Source of the DNA: Okapia johnstoni
Taxonomy: Eukaryota > Chordata > Mammalia > Artiodactyla > Giraffidae
Assembly: GCA_024291935.2 (NCBI GenBank)
Contig: CM044309.1
Location: 7,626,001 to 7,690,000 of the forward strand
Direction of reading: 5' to 3'
Length of the DNA: 64,000 nt
Numbering within the stretch: the stretch's first letter is position 1; every line of letters begins with the position of its first letter. Position numbers and translations under genes: made by a program. This document shows positions 1 to 10,388 of the stretch, piece by piece. Under the pieces are notes generated by a model. That model made no database searches and was not told the DNA's origin. It saw only the letters and a program-made list of their open reading frames with translations.

Positions 1-265
1 GGCAATGGCACCCCACTCCAGTACTCTTGCCTGGAAAATCCCATGCTCAGAGGAGCCTGGTAGGCTGCAGTCCATGGGGTCACAAAGAGTCAGACACGAC
101 TGAGCGACTTCACTTTCACTTTTCACTTTCATGCATTGGAGAAGGAAATGGCAACCCACTCCAGTGTTCTTGCCTGGAGAATCCCAGGGATGGCGGAGCC
201 TGGTGGGCTGCCATCTATGGGGTCGCACAGAGTCGGACACAACTGAAGCGACTTAGCAGTAGCAA
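1..265 (+). mobile_element. BovA2-type dimeric SINE, cut by window edge
   Basis: Two head-to-tail copies of the Bov-tA body are visible, each with the segment 'ccactccagt.ttcttgcctgg' followed by 'tggggtc.caaagagtc' and ending 'gac.cgactgagcgac'. The first starts before the window; the second starts near 137. The junction 'cactttcacttttcactttcatg' (110-133) is typical of BovA2. This is a non-coding tRNA-Glu-derived SINE with a BovB-like tail. Frames reading through it are not genes. Confidence 0.9.
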
Positions 266-387
266 AGAAGTAGAATAATGAAATCCACAGGCAGAAGATA
301 AATCAGTTATCAGAAATGAGTTCAGAAATATAGATAAAGTGTCAACAAAGTTTTTCTGCAAAGGATCAGAAAGTAAATATTTTAGGC

Positions 388-474
<87 letters not shown>
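388..474. repeat. Compound TG/TA/CA microsatellite
   Basis: Alternating GT (388-396), TA (397-419), a short CA run, TATA, a longer CA run (435-462) and TA again form one unbroken purine-pyrimidine alternation of about 87 bases. Such tracts mutate by slippage and can adopt Z-DNA. Open frames across it, seen as Tyr/Ile or Cys/Val repeats, are artefacts of the dinucleotide repeat. Confidence 0.97.
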
Positions 475-591
475 CATTCTTTGTTCATGGACAATTCAAA
501 AACAGTGCCATGGACTGTAGTTCCCTTGCCCTTATGGTGATTGGATGAGCAGAAAAGAAATTTAAATAGGTATAAATATATTCAACATTAA

Positions 592-875
592 GGAGATCAA
601 ATCAGTCAATCCTAAAGGAAATCAACTCTGAATATTTTTTGGAAGGACTGATGCTGAGGCTGAAGCTCCAATACTTTGGCCACCTAATGTGAAGAGTTGA
701 CTCACTGGAAAAGACTATGATGCTGGGAAAGATTGAAGGCAAAAAGAGAACAGAGTGGCAGAGGATGAGATAGTTAGATAGCATCATCGACTCAAAGGTC
801 ATGAATTTGAACAAACTCCAGGAGACAGTGGAGGACAGAGGAGGCTGGCATGCTGCAGTCCATTGGGTCAAGGAC
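592..875 (+). mobile_element. BovB LINE 3' fragment, sense
   Basis: This matches the 3' end of BovB in sense: 'ggaaggactgatgctgaggc', 'tactttggccacct', 'gatgctgggaaagattgaag' and 'tggcatgctgcagtccat'. It corresponds to the last ~90 codons of the reverse-transcriptase protein plus the tail and is decayed by point changes. It abuts an antisense BovB at 876, so the two 3' ends face each other. Confidence 0.9.
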
Positions 876-1863
876 TAACCCACTAAATCATGTCTGACTC
901 TTTGTGACTGCATGGACTGCAGCACACCAGGCTTCCCTGTCCCTCACTACTTCCTGAGTTTGCTCAAATTCATGTCCATTGAGTCAGTGATGCCATCCAA
1001 CCATCTCATCCCCCGTCATCCCCTTCTTTTCTTGTCCCCAACCTTTCCCAGCATCAGGGTCTTTTGCAGTGAGTCAACTCTTCACACCAGGTGGCCAAAG
1101 TATTGGAGCTTCAGCTTCAGCATCAGTCCTTCCATTGAATATTCAGGGTTGATTTCCTTTAGGATTGACTGCTTTGATCTCCCTCATGTCCAGGGGACTT
1201 ACAAGAGTCTTCTCCGACACCACAGCTTGAAATCATCAATTCTTGAGCGTTTAGCCTTCTGTGTGGTCCAACTCTCATGTCTGTACATGACCATAGGAAA
1301 CGCCACAGCTTTGACTCTATGGACTTTCGTTGGCAAAGTGATGTCTCTGGTTTTTAATACACTGTCTAGGTTTGTCATAGCTTTACTTCCAAGGAGCAAG
1401 TGTCTTAATTTTGTGACTGCAGTCACCATCCACAGTGATTTAGGAGGCCAAGAAAAGAAAATCTATCACTGTTTCCATTTCCCCCCCATCTATTTGCCAT
1501 GAAGTGATGGGACCGGATGTCATGATCTTAGTTTTTTGAATGTTGAAATTTAAGTCAGTTTTTTCACTCTCCTCTTTCACCTTCATCAAGAGGCTCTTTA
1601 GATTCTCTTAGCTTTCTGCCATTAAAGTGATACCATCTGCATATTTGAGGTTATTAATATTTCTTCCAGCAATCTTGATTCCAGCTCATGAGTCATCCAG
1701 TCTGGCATTTCACATGCTGTATTCTGCATAGGAGTTAAACAAATAGGGTCACAGTATACAGCCTTGATGTACTCTTTTCCCAGTTTGGAACCAGTCTGTT
1801 CCATGTCCGTTTCTAACTATTGTTTCTTGTCCTGAATACAGATTTCTCAGGAGACAGGTAAGA
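876..1863 (-). mobile_element. BovB LINE fragment, antisense, ~1 kb
   Basis: Read on the minus strand this is the 3' third of BovB, from the thumb/C-terminal part of the RT protein to the 3' tail. Landmarks on the plus strand are 'gactgcagcacaccaggc', 'gccaaagtattggagcttca' and 'ctttgactctatggac'. Short minus-strand frames retain protein signatures such as LDSVLKTRDITLPTKV but have lost continuity through stops and indels. It is 5'-truncated at about 1863, where an older repeat begins. Confidence 0.92.
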
Positions 1864-2231
1864 TAGAGAGAATAGCAATTGCAAAGCACATGTGATAGGA
1901 GTGTGCCTGGCACATTCCAGGAGAAGTGAGGAAGACAACACAGCAGTGTAGCAGGACAGAGAGAATAATCAGAGTTGTAGAGATGAAGACAGAGAAATAA
2001 ACAGAGGCCTGATCATGTAGCTTGTAAGAAATAAAACTTAGGAATTTATTCTGAATACAATGAGATGACTTTGGAAAGTTTGAGCTGAATAGTGATAATC
2101 TGTGACGTTCTAATTAGAGTGGTCAGGGAAGGTCTCTTTTAATGTTACATTTGAATGAAAACTTGTATGAAGTAATGCAGTGGTTATTTACCTATCTATA
2201 AGTATGTGAATAAATAGATATACATAGACAG
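1864..2231 (+). repeat. Ancient mammalian interspersed repeat, first half
   Basis: This stretch resembles a common ancient mammalian repeat that I recognise by phrases such as 'gcctgatcatgtagcttgta', 'ggaatttattctgaatacaa' and 'ggtcagggaaggtctct', but I cannot assign its family name with certainty. It continues after the BovB and SINE insertions, at 2651. High divergence agrees with great age. Confidence 0.5.
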
Positions 2232-2437
2232 TTGTTTTTCAATCACTAAATCGTGTCTGACTCTGTGACCACATGGAAAGCAGTACACCAGATTTCCCTG
2301 TCTTTCACTTTCTCCCTGAGTTTGCTCAAACTCATGTCCGTTGAGTCAGTGATGCCATCCAACCATGTCATCCTGTGTCACCCCCTTCTCTTGTCCTAAA
2401 TCTTTCCCAGCATCAAGGTCTTTTCCAACGAGTCAAC
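2232..2437 (-). mobile_element. BovB LINE 3' fragment, antisense
   Basis: The plus strand reads 'gtttttcaatcactaaatcg', then the BovB 3' region as far as 'tcttttccaacgagtcaact'. It is a short 5'-truncated copy inserted into the ancient repeat, with no coding capacity. Confidence 0.9.
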
Positions 2438-2445
2438 TAATAATG

Positions 2446-2650
2446 GGCTTCCCTGGTGGCTCAGATGCTAAAGAATCTGCTTGCAATGCGGGAGACCTGG
2501 GTTCAATCCCTGGGTCGGGAAGATCCCCTGGCAGAGGGCATTACATCCACTCCAGAATTCTTGCCTGGAGAATCTCCATGGACAGAGGAGCCTGGCAGGC
2601 TACAGTCCATGGGGTCGCAAAGAGTCAGACACAGCTGAGCGACTAAAAAC
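2446..2650 (+). mobile_element. Bov-tA SINE, sense
   Basis: Full-length structure: tRNA-Glu-like head 'ggcttccctggtggctcaga', B-box-like 'gggttcaatcc', body 'ttcttgcctggagaatct', and tail 'gacacagctgagcgactaa'. It lies just beyond a BovB fragment and within the same ancient repeat. Confidence 0.95.
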
Positions 2651-3400
2651 AGCACAATGATAATCTGAGTTTGCTGTGAAAGAAATCAAGTCTGGTTGCT
2701 TTGTAAGGAATAAATAGTACAGAGTAAGAAGTAATGGTAATTATAAACTACTATCATATCCAAAGCAAAAAAAAAAAAAAAAAAGGAGAGAATAGTAGTC
2801 CCTTGGACCAGGGGTTAATGGTGGTATTGATAAAAAACAATTAGATCCTGGAGATATTTTGAAGTATAACCAATGGGATTCAGTAATAGATCAGACCTGG
2901 CCTATGAAAGAAAGGGAACATGGAATACTTCTAAATAGAAAAATGAAATTGTGATTTATCAACATAAGACAAATTAGGGAAAAGAAATTTAAGGGAGAGA
3001 ATTCAAGAGTTTTGTTTTAGAAAAGCCAATATTGAGATGCATTTTAGACATTCAAGAATTAGTACCAAAAACAGGGTTAAATATTAATAGACTGCTGGAG
3101 ACATTTCAAGGAGAAGTCAGTGTGGATTTGTGAACCTGAGAGTCCTTAGCATAAATATGGGGTTTAAAACCAAGGGACAAGATGAGGCAACCAAGAGTTT
3201 ATTGGTATGAAAAGTAGTGCTGCTAGGACTGAATCCTAAGACATTCCATTGTTCAGAGGTTGGAACTTAAGATGGAGACAAGTAAGAGAGCTGAGGTAAG
3301 TGAGCAACAAGGTGGGAGGAGAGCCTAAAGGGTCCAGTGAATGATACAATTCAAGAAGAGTGGAGCAGTGAGCTTTGCCAAATTCTGCTGATAACTATTC
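2651..3400 (+). repeat. Ancient mammalian interspersed repeat, second half
   Basis: Continues the element at 1864-2231 in the expected order: 'aagtctggttgctttgtaag', 'ttttgttttagaaaagcc', 'gagatgcattttagacattc', 'agtccttagcataaatatgg' and 'ggactgaatcctaagacatt'. The colinear order across the BovB/SINE gap supports one element split by later insertions. A run of 19 A (2766-2784) interrupts it. The family name is not assigned. Confidence 0.5.
2766..2784. repeat. Poly(A) tract of ~19
   Basis: An uninterrupted run of A inside the ancient repeat. It may be slippage expansion or the tail of a lost insertion; I see no flanking target duplication. Confidence 0.9.
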
Positions 3401-5100
3401 ACTGGTTGACTACATCGTGCCATGTAAATTATCTACAATTTTGCCTTCTCTTTGTTGGATCATAATTATGTCCTATTACTATATAATCATTACCTCTATT
3501 CTGCATGGCAATAGCACATGGTCAAAAGGGGCAGCTATCAAAGGTTCAAGGGTTACAGGAGGTAAAATCTGATTACATGATGAGTAACACTTCCATAACG
3601 AAAGCAACATGTTTGTTGATAGTTCCTCCTTTGTTCCACCAAACTGCTATCCCTTCAAAAGAATACATGAATCACTAGAGAAGAAAAAAGCAACATTACA
3701 TAGTATTACAGTATCTAAAACTATGACAGAAGTCCCTCTTGGGAAAACACAGATACTTTGCCGCTAGACCAAGTCCTTAAAAGAATTAACATAAAGGAGA
3801 TTCAAATCATTCCATCCATGCACGAACTTTAAGATGGTTTAGATTTCATGGAGTTAAGTATTAAGCTACTGAATTAAAATTGTGCCCTTTTAATATGTAA
3901 ACTATCCTTATCTAAGATTTATATATTTTTCCTTCATAAACATAAGCAGTCAAAAAGTCATTGTGTCTCTAAGTAAGGGTAATTCATGTTTGAACTACTC
4001 TAATAATCATGTTAATGTTTTGTATTTATAACTAGATGAATGTCATCTTTCAAAATAGCAGGCTGAGATACTTTGATCAAATATAATGTATTTGAACATT
4101 ATACTATGACAATTAAACTATGGCCTTCTTTAATGACAAAGAATCTGCTTAAACAGAGTGTAGTTATATTTCCATATCATTGGCATCAAACTTTCAAAAC
4201 CTAATATAAACTTTTGATTACAGAATACATCTAGCATTAAATTAAAGCTAAATGTTTGAGAATCTTATTTTAAAAGTTAAAATAAAATTTACGAAGAAAT
4301 CAAAAGTCAAGAAAGAGAGTTCAACTACAGTGAATTCCTTGCTCACTAGATACACCGTGAGAGGCTGATTTCACTGTGTCTTCTTTTCTTGGGAAGGTGT
4401 CCAGACAGTAAGTTAGACATGAACTGGACATAGGACTATGACAGCATGCATGAGACTCAGCCAGGAATGGCCTTTTTAAAACCTCAGGCAAAGACAAATT
4501 ATAGGCTACTGTTTTCCCGAGACAAAGAAAAATTATAGGCTGGTGTGACTCTGGGTCCCACTAATGGATTCTCTACGGGGCCTCAGCAATGTGTGCATGG
4601 GAGGGCGGAGCATGGACTCGTTTCCCACGGTAATGTGAGGCCACGAGCAGTTCTCTTCTGATGGAGTTATAATGGACTCTACTTCAAGCCAACACTGATG
4701 TTAGTGGATGTTAATTTCCATGGTGTTTTCCTGAAAAAGGAGGGATTTTGGTCAGGACAATAAGACACTGTTTCAATTTATGAGATGAAAGCTTTCAGAG
4801 AAAAAGAAAAAAAAGAGGAGTCCATGCTTTTATGCTTTATCTGGAATTCATCTCAACTCTTCGCTGCTTTGTGCTCTGAACGTACCTATATTCACAATTT
4901 ACTGTAGAACAAGAGATGGCATTACCCGATAGTTATGTACTAGTTTTTAACGATGCATCGTGGTCTTTACAGTGTCTGCAATACCCTCATTGATGGTCAG
5001 TCTGATACCGTCATAACAACTATCTCAAAAAGAAAATAAAAAACACCATATTGATTTTTATATTTTATATTTTTTGTTTTGCTTTTTAAAAAACTCTTCA
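3401..5100. other. No gene or clear repeat seen
   Basis: AT-rich sequence with only short frames. A phrase close to 'acaaattataggct' recurs about 33 bases apart near 4494 and 4528. No splice-site pairs with coding potential and no SINE, LINE or RNA gene that I recognise. Confidence 0.6.
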
Positions 5101-5422
5101 GGGCTTCCCTGGTGGTCCAGAGGCTGATAATCCACCTGGCAATGCAGGGGACACTGGTTTGACCCCTGGTCTAGGAGGATCCCACATGCCACTGAGCAGC
5201 TAAGCCCATGGGCCACCACTACTAAGCCCATGCACTGGAACTCAAGAATGGAAACAGCTGAGCCTGGATGCTTCAAGTACTGAAGCCTAGAGCCTGTGCT
5301 CAGCAACAAGAGAAGCCACTGCAGTGAGAAGCCCGTGCACCACAGCTAAGGAGTAGCCCCTGCTCCCTGTAATTAGAGAAAGCCCACACATGCCGCGGAG
5401 ATCCAGCACAGCCATAAAATCC
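5101..5422 (+). mobile_element. CHR-type tRNA-Glu SINE, sense
   Basis: Starts 'gggcttccctggtggtccag' and continues with the CHR body 'gcaacaagagaagccactgc', 'agaagcccgtgcaccaca' and 'agagaaagcccacacatgcc'. It is flanked by near-direct repeats 'aaaactctt' (5090-5098) and 'aaaactctc' (5423-5431), which look like the target-site duplication. CHR SINEs are shared by cetartiodactyls and are older than BovA2. Confidence 0.88.
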
Positions 5423-5907
5423 AAAACTCTCTGAGTTTAGTGGAAAATACCCAGTCAAATATTACTTACTAGATTGTGTATTGTTTTGAAATTGAGGAAT
5501 CCATAGGTGTTACTGAAGGCAAGTATCTGGGACCTGATATATGAGGTTTAGGGTTCATTGCTTTTCTGTTTTTCAAACGACTTGGAATTTTATGACAGCA
5601 GTAGTCAATCCCAAACTCTGATCCTAGGCTTAATCTCTAACCACTAGCTTGGTGTCTACTCTTGACTCAGAAAAAAATTCCTCTCAAGGAAATAATATTT
5701 AGATTTACAACTGTCATTCTTTCTCAGTTCCTCAGTCTACACCTATATGTGCCGAATAGTCCTCTTAATTTTCTTAACTCAGCAAGAGAAATGTTATGAA
5801 TTTCTTTTTATAGTTATCCATTGAATATGTGTCATGCAGACTATTCATTCTAAAATTGTCTAGTATATTCCCTGAAATTACATAAGCCTTCAGAACTGTA
5901 CTGTGTA
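5423..5907. other. No gene or clear repeat seen
   Basis: Unique AT-rich sequence between the CHR SINE and the next BovB copy, with no supported coding or structural feature. Confidence 0.6.
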
Positions 5908-6372
5908 GTTCAGTTCAGTCTCTCAGTTGTGTCCGACTCTGTGACCCCATGAATCTCAGCACACCAGGCCTCCCTGTCCATCACTAACTCCCGGAGTCCA
6001 CCCAAACCCATGTCCATCGAGTCAGTTATGCCATCCAACCATCTCATCCTCTGTCATCCCCTTCTCCTCCTGCCCCCAATCCTTCCCAGCATTAGGGTCT
6101 TTTCCAATGAGTCAACTCTTCGCATGAAGTGGCCAAAGTATTGGAGGTTCAGCTTCAACATCAGTCCTTCCAATGAACACCCAGGACTGATCTCCTTTAG
6201 GATGTACTGGTTGGATCTTCTTGCAGTCCAAGGGACTCTCAAGAGTCTTCTCCAACACCACAGTTCAAAAGCATCAATTATTCTGTGCTCAGCTTTCTTT
6301 ATAGTCCAACTCTCACATCCATACTTGACCACTGGAAAAACCATAGCCTTAACTAGATGGACCTTTGAGTGA
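5908..6372 (-). mobile_element. BovB 3' fragment (ART2-like), antisense
   Basis: Begins with the characteristic 'agttcagttcagtctctcag' tail and runs antisense into the BovB C-terminal coding region as far as 'taactagatggacctttg'. A minus-strand frame of ~96 codons keeps the signature CESWTIKKAEHR, a conserved BovB C-terminal motif. 5'-truncated and non-functional. Confidence 0.93.
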
Positions 6373-6394
6373 AAATAAATCAGTACTTTGCTAC

Positions 6395-6735
6395 TTCTTA
6401 AAAATCATTAGCAGTTTTCCATTACCAACATGATAATATCTAAACTTCTTAACATGGTATACAAAGCTTTCTTGGTCTGACCCTTTCTAGAAACATAGTA
6501 AAAATATTTTGCCATTTATTTTCACTCCATGATATTTCTTGCCTGTGTGTTTCTATGAATTATTGCCCTGTGCCTAGAGTTCCTTCCCTTTTCCTCTTTC
6601 TCTAATTTACTGTTTTACTCACAGAAGCAGATTTTACTCCTCTGAGAAGCCACACCTCACCATCTTGCTTGTGCTACTTGGTCCTCTTTTGTGTCCTCAC
6701 TCTGACATATTTCTGTCACTGCACTTGCTACATTA
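6395..6735 (+). mobile_element. L2 LINE 3' region, sense, diverged
   Basis: The order of phrases follows an L2 3' region: 'tacaaagctttcttggtctg', 'ccctgtgcctagagttcctt', 'ctcctctgagaagccacacc' and 'catatttctgtcactgcact'. Divergence is high, so the call rests on order and spacing. Non-coding. Confidence 0.6.
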
Positions 6736-6741
6736 AAGCAA

Positions 6742-7818
6742 TGTTGTTGTTGTTCATGCCCAGCTCCTTGTGACCCCCTGAACTGCAGCACACCAGGCTA
6801 CCCTGTCCTTCACTATCTCCCAGAGATTGCTCAAACTTATGTCCATTGAGTCAGTGATGCCATCCAGCCTGCTCATTCTTTGTCACCCCCTTCTCCTCCT
6901 GCCCTCAATCTTTCCCAGCATCAGGGTCTTTTCCAATGAGTCAGTTCTTTGCATCAGGTGGCCAAAGTATTGGAGTTTCAGCTTCAGCATCAGTCCTTCC
7001 AATGAATATTCAGGACTGATTTCCTTTAGGATGGACTGGTTTGATCTCCTTGCTGTCCAAGGGACTCTCAAGAGTCTTCTCCAGCACCATGGTTTGAAAG
7101 CATCAGTTCTTCAGTGCTCAGCCTTGTTTATGGTCCAACTCTCATATCTGTACATGACTACTAAAAAACCATAGCTTTGATTATATGGGGTGTGTTTGCA
7201 AAGTGATGTCTTTGCTTTTTAACATTCTGTCTAGGTTTGTCATAGCGTTTCTTCCCAAAAGCAAGCTATTTCATGGCTACAGTCACCATCCGCAGTGACT
7301 TTGGAACCCCCAAAAAGAAAATCTGTCACTGCATCCACTCTTTACCCATCTGTTTGCCATGATGAGACTGGATGCCATGATCTTAATTTTCTGACTGTTG
7401 AGTTTTAAGCCAGTTTTTTCACTCTCCTCTTTCACCTTCATCAAGAGGCTCTTTAGTTCCTCTTCACATTCTGCCATTAGGTATCATCTGCATGTCTGAG
7501 GTTGTTAATATTTCTTCCAGTAATCGTGATTCCAACTTGTGATTCATCCAGCCCAGCATTTCACATAATGTACTCTGCATATAAGTTAAACAAGCAGACT
7601 GACAATGTACAGAATTTCCCAATTTTGAGCTGGTCTGTTGTTCTATGTCAGTTTCTAACTGTTGCTTCTTGTCCTGCATACAGGTTTCTCAGGAGACAGG
7701 TAAGGTGGTCTGGTATTCCCATCCCTTTAAGAATTTTCCACAGTTTGTTGTGATTGACACAAAGGCTTTACTATAGTCAGTGAAGCAGAAGTAGGTCTTT
7801 TTTGGAATTTCCTTCCTT
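6742..7818 (-). mobile_element. BovB LINE fragment, antisense, ~1.1 kb
   Basis: Plus strand starts 'tgttgttgttcatgcccagc' and runs antisense through the BovB C-terminus and thumb into the RT domain, ending near 'agcagaagtaggtctttttt'. Minus-strand frames preserve [22 protein letters not shown] and AECEEELKSLLMKVKEESEK, but in separate frames. The TTG-repeat start is the kind of short tandem 3' tail expected of RTE elements, which lack poly(A). Confidence 0.93.
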
Positions 7819-8608
7819 TTCTTAAATTAAATTTCATTAAATTTTTACTATTTCTATTTTTGTCTCTATATCATAGCCCCAAATGCACTATGGTCTTATT
7901 GAAAGTAGTGTATATTAAACTTAATCTTTTTATCAAGAGCAGAACCCAGCTACAAAATGAATAACTGCTAAACAAATGTTTTTCAAGTGAATGAATGAAT
8001 AGTGATAAATAGCAGTTAATATCAGATGCTACCAGTTTTTGTGTGGTTATTTCATCAATGTTGTTTCATTCAGCCTCTGCTAAATACCTTGAAACAATTC
8101 CATCCTGAAGGATGTACCATGCATTCCATTACGATTTAGTTCAGAAGGAATAATAAGATGTAACAACTGAAGACATTAGTGAGCCCTGGGGGAAAGCACG
8201 TTCATGCTGAAGCAGCGCTGTAATCAAACTGAAAGAAGAGGGTCCTAGTGCCTGGTTTATTGTCTGAAAGTTTCCTGTGTAAGTAGAATTAGCACACTCT
8301 TAGAATGGTGCCAAATGATGAAAGATTTAATTACATCAAGGAGCTATACCTCCAGTGCTAAACATATAGACATAAATTTGTGTGTTTGTTTAGTTTACTT
8401 GAAAGAGTTTTGATTTTAGACCCAAATTTGAAATTAAATGAATATGAACAAGTGTAAACATTTTAATCTCACATCACTGCCTAATTGCTCTTGCTAGAAC
8501 TTCCTGTAAAATGCTGAAATGAAGTAGAAAGTACAGACTTTTTTTTTTGATCCTGAGGGTATAAGAATTTTAGTGTTTCATAGTAAGTATGTTGTTAGCT
8601 CTGGGTTC
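7819..8608. other. No gene or clear repeat seen
   Basis: AT-rich unique sequence. I see no coding exon, RNA gene or transposon that I can name. Confidence 0.55.
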
Positions 8609-8783
8609 TTCATTGTTGTTCAGTTACTCAGTAGTGTCTGATGCTAACTGTTGCTTCTTGACCCGCATATAGGTTTCTCAGGGCACAGGTAAGGGGGTCT
8701 GGCACTCCCATTTCTTTAAGAATTTTCCACAGTCTGTTGTGATCCACACAGGTGAATGCTTTAGCATAGTCATTAAGCAGAAG
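8609..8783 (-). mobile_element. BovB fragment with internal deletion, antisense
   Basis: The BovB 3' tail 'ttgttgttcagttactcagt' (8612-8631) joins directly, near 8643, to the RT-domain sequence 'taactgttgcttcttgaccc', skipping about 1.4 kb of the element. A Bov-tA SINE follows and BovB resumes at 8993. Confidence 0.85.
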
Positions 8784-8992
8784 CGAAAGTGAAGTGAAAG
8801 TGTTAGTGGCTCAGTCGTGTCCGACACTTTGCGACCCCATGGACGGTAGCCCGCAAGGCTCCTCTGTCCACGGTATTCTCCAGGCAGGAATACTGGAGTG
8901 GGCTGCCATTCCCTGGGACCCACCTGGTATCGAACTCAGGTCTCCCGCACTGCAAGCAGATTCTTTACCATCTGAGCCACTAAGGAAGCCCT
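8784..8992 (-). mobile_element. Bov-tA SINE, antisense, inside BovB
   Basis: Plus strand reads 'gtgaagtgaaagtgttagtg', 'cgtgtccgacactttgcgac' and ends with the head 'gccactaaggaagcccta', the complement of the tRNA-like start. It splits the BovB remnant. A minus-strand frame crosses the boundary and fuses SINE codons to BovB RT codons; that is a by-product of insertion, not a gene. Confidence 0.95.
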
Positions 8993-9402
8993 AGTGTTAA
9001 TTTGCTGACATGTTGAGTGCAACACTTTAACAGAAATGTCTTTTACCATTTTAAATAGCTCAGTTGGAATTCTGTCACCTCCACTAGTTTTGTTTGTAGT
9101 AACACTTCTTAACACCCACTTGACTTCACACTCCAGGATGTTCGTTTCTAGTTGAGTAGACCCACACCATTGCAATTATCTGGGTCATTAAGATCTTTTT
9201 TGTATTATTTCTTCTGTGTATTCTTGCCGCCTCTTCTTAATGTCTTCTGCCTCTGTTAGGTCCCTACCATTTCTGTCTTTTATCATGCCCAGCCTGCATG
9301 AAATATTCCCTTGATAGCTCCCATTTTCTTGAAGAAATAAATAATCTTACCCATGCTATTGTTTTCCACTATTTCTTTGCATTGTTCATTTAAGAAGGCC
9401 AA
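8993..9402 (-). mobile_element. BovB fragment, antisense (RT N-terminal region)
   Basis: Continues the BovB split by the SINE. Landmarks are 'ctgtcacctccactagtttt', 'cttgacttcacactccagga' and 'attcttgccgcctcttctta'. On the minus strand it encodes part of the region before RT motif A (ILECEVKWVLRSVTTNKTSG, then IPTELFK). Another stretch of BovB is missing between 8783 and 8993. Truncated at about 9402, where L1 begins. Confidence 0.9.
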
Positions 9403-9998
9403 TTAGGTCTAGCTGTTATGTAATGTCCAAATCTTCTAGTCTAGTCTAATTTCTCCAATTTTCTGCCTACTCATCTATCCATTATTCAAAGTGAAGTACT
9501 GGAATATCCTAACATTATTGTTGAACTCTATATTCTGTCTTTAATTCTTTAATTCTCTTAGTATTTGCTTCATGTATTTTAGGGCTTTACTTTAGGTGAA
9601 TGTACATTTATATTTCCTTGATGAATTGACCCTTTTATTACTATGTAATATCCTCTATATTTTATAACAAATTTTATCTTAAAGTAGATTAAAGTCTAAT
9701 ATTAATTATAGCATCTGGCTTTATTTTGGTTCCTATTTTCATGAAACATCTTTCATTTTCTTTTTAATTTCAACTTATATAGGCCTTTGAATTTACAGTG
9801 GGCCTCTGGTAGACAGTATCTTGTTGGATCATATTTTTTCATTCATTCTTCCAATTCTGACTCATAAGAGTACAACTTAATCTATTTACATTTAATGTAA
9901 TAACTTTTATAGAGTGATTTCTGGCATTTTGCTATTAGTTTTCAATATTTCATATCTCTTTTGTTACTAAGTCCTCTATTATTGTCTTCTTTCATGAT
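9403..9998 (-). mobile_element. Old L1, ORF2 endonuclease region, antisense
   Basis: In reverse this follows the start of L1 ORF2: the plus-strand phrases 'cctaacattattgttgaact', 'tctggtagacagtatcttgt' and 'taatctatttacatttaatg' are complements of endonuclease-domain sequence. Many stops and indels mark it as old. The element continues on the far side of a 3.8 kb composite insertion, at 13857. Its last bases, 'cttctttcatgat' (9986-9998), recur nearly intact at 13844-13856. Confidence 0.75.
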
Positions 9999-10000
9999 CT

Positions 10001-10127
10001 GTTGTTCAGTTACTCAGTCGTGTCTGAAACTTTGTGACCCCATGGACGGCAGCACACCAGGCTTCTCTGTTCTTCACCATTTCCCAGCGCTTCCTCAAAC
10101 TCATGTCCATTGTGTCGGTAATGCCAT
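10001..10127 (-). mobile_element. Short BovB 3' fragment, antisense
   Basis: The plus strand begins 'gttgttcagttactcagtcg' and ends abruptly at 'gtaatgccatccaa'. It is a heavily 5'-truncated BovB tail at the left edge of the composite insertion in L1. Confidence 0.9.
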
Positions 10128-10380
10128 CCAAGGGATAATTTCCAATGAATAATAACTATCCCTTCCTCATTTCATATTTTATACCTGAAAATTCAGTCAA
10201 GATTTCTTTCAACTATCCCTAAAAGACTGAAATTGACTTCCAGGACTGATGGATTTAGGCTAATTGTTCTCAATTTGCCTGTGCATCTGCATCAGCTAGA
10301 AAGCTTTCAAATGAACATTGAAGATTTAAACTAACCTCCAGATATTCTAATAAACTGGTTTAAGTGAAGCCCTGGCATTC
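10128..10380. repeat. Duplicated non-BovB segment with MER5A-like part (copy 1)
   Basis: About 250 bases here match 25053-25300 in the same orientation, with roughly 16 differences plus a few single-base indels by eye (about 93% identity). The segment contains a MER5A-like hAT piece ('gttctcaatttgcctgtgca', 'gcatcagctagaaagctttc') and runs directly into BovB at 10381, exactly as at 25301. Outside the pair the flanks differ: BovB tail here, an L2-like tail at 25 kb. Confidence 0.9.
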
Positions 10381-10388
10381 AGTTCAGT

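Noticed and set aside
339..548. Frames with Tyr/Ile and Thr/His repeats
   Set aside because: They translate the TA/CA microsatellite at 388-474.
912..1502. 196-codon plus-strand frame
   Set aside because: It is the antisense of a BovB C-terminal region, which stays open on the reverse strand in many copies (also near 6010, 6827, 10486, 63394).
2446..2530. tRNA-Glu-like head with B-box in the SINE at 2446 and in others
   Set aside because: These are SINE promoters, not functional tRNA genes; the cloverleaf is degenerate and fused to a BovB-like tail.
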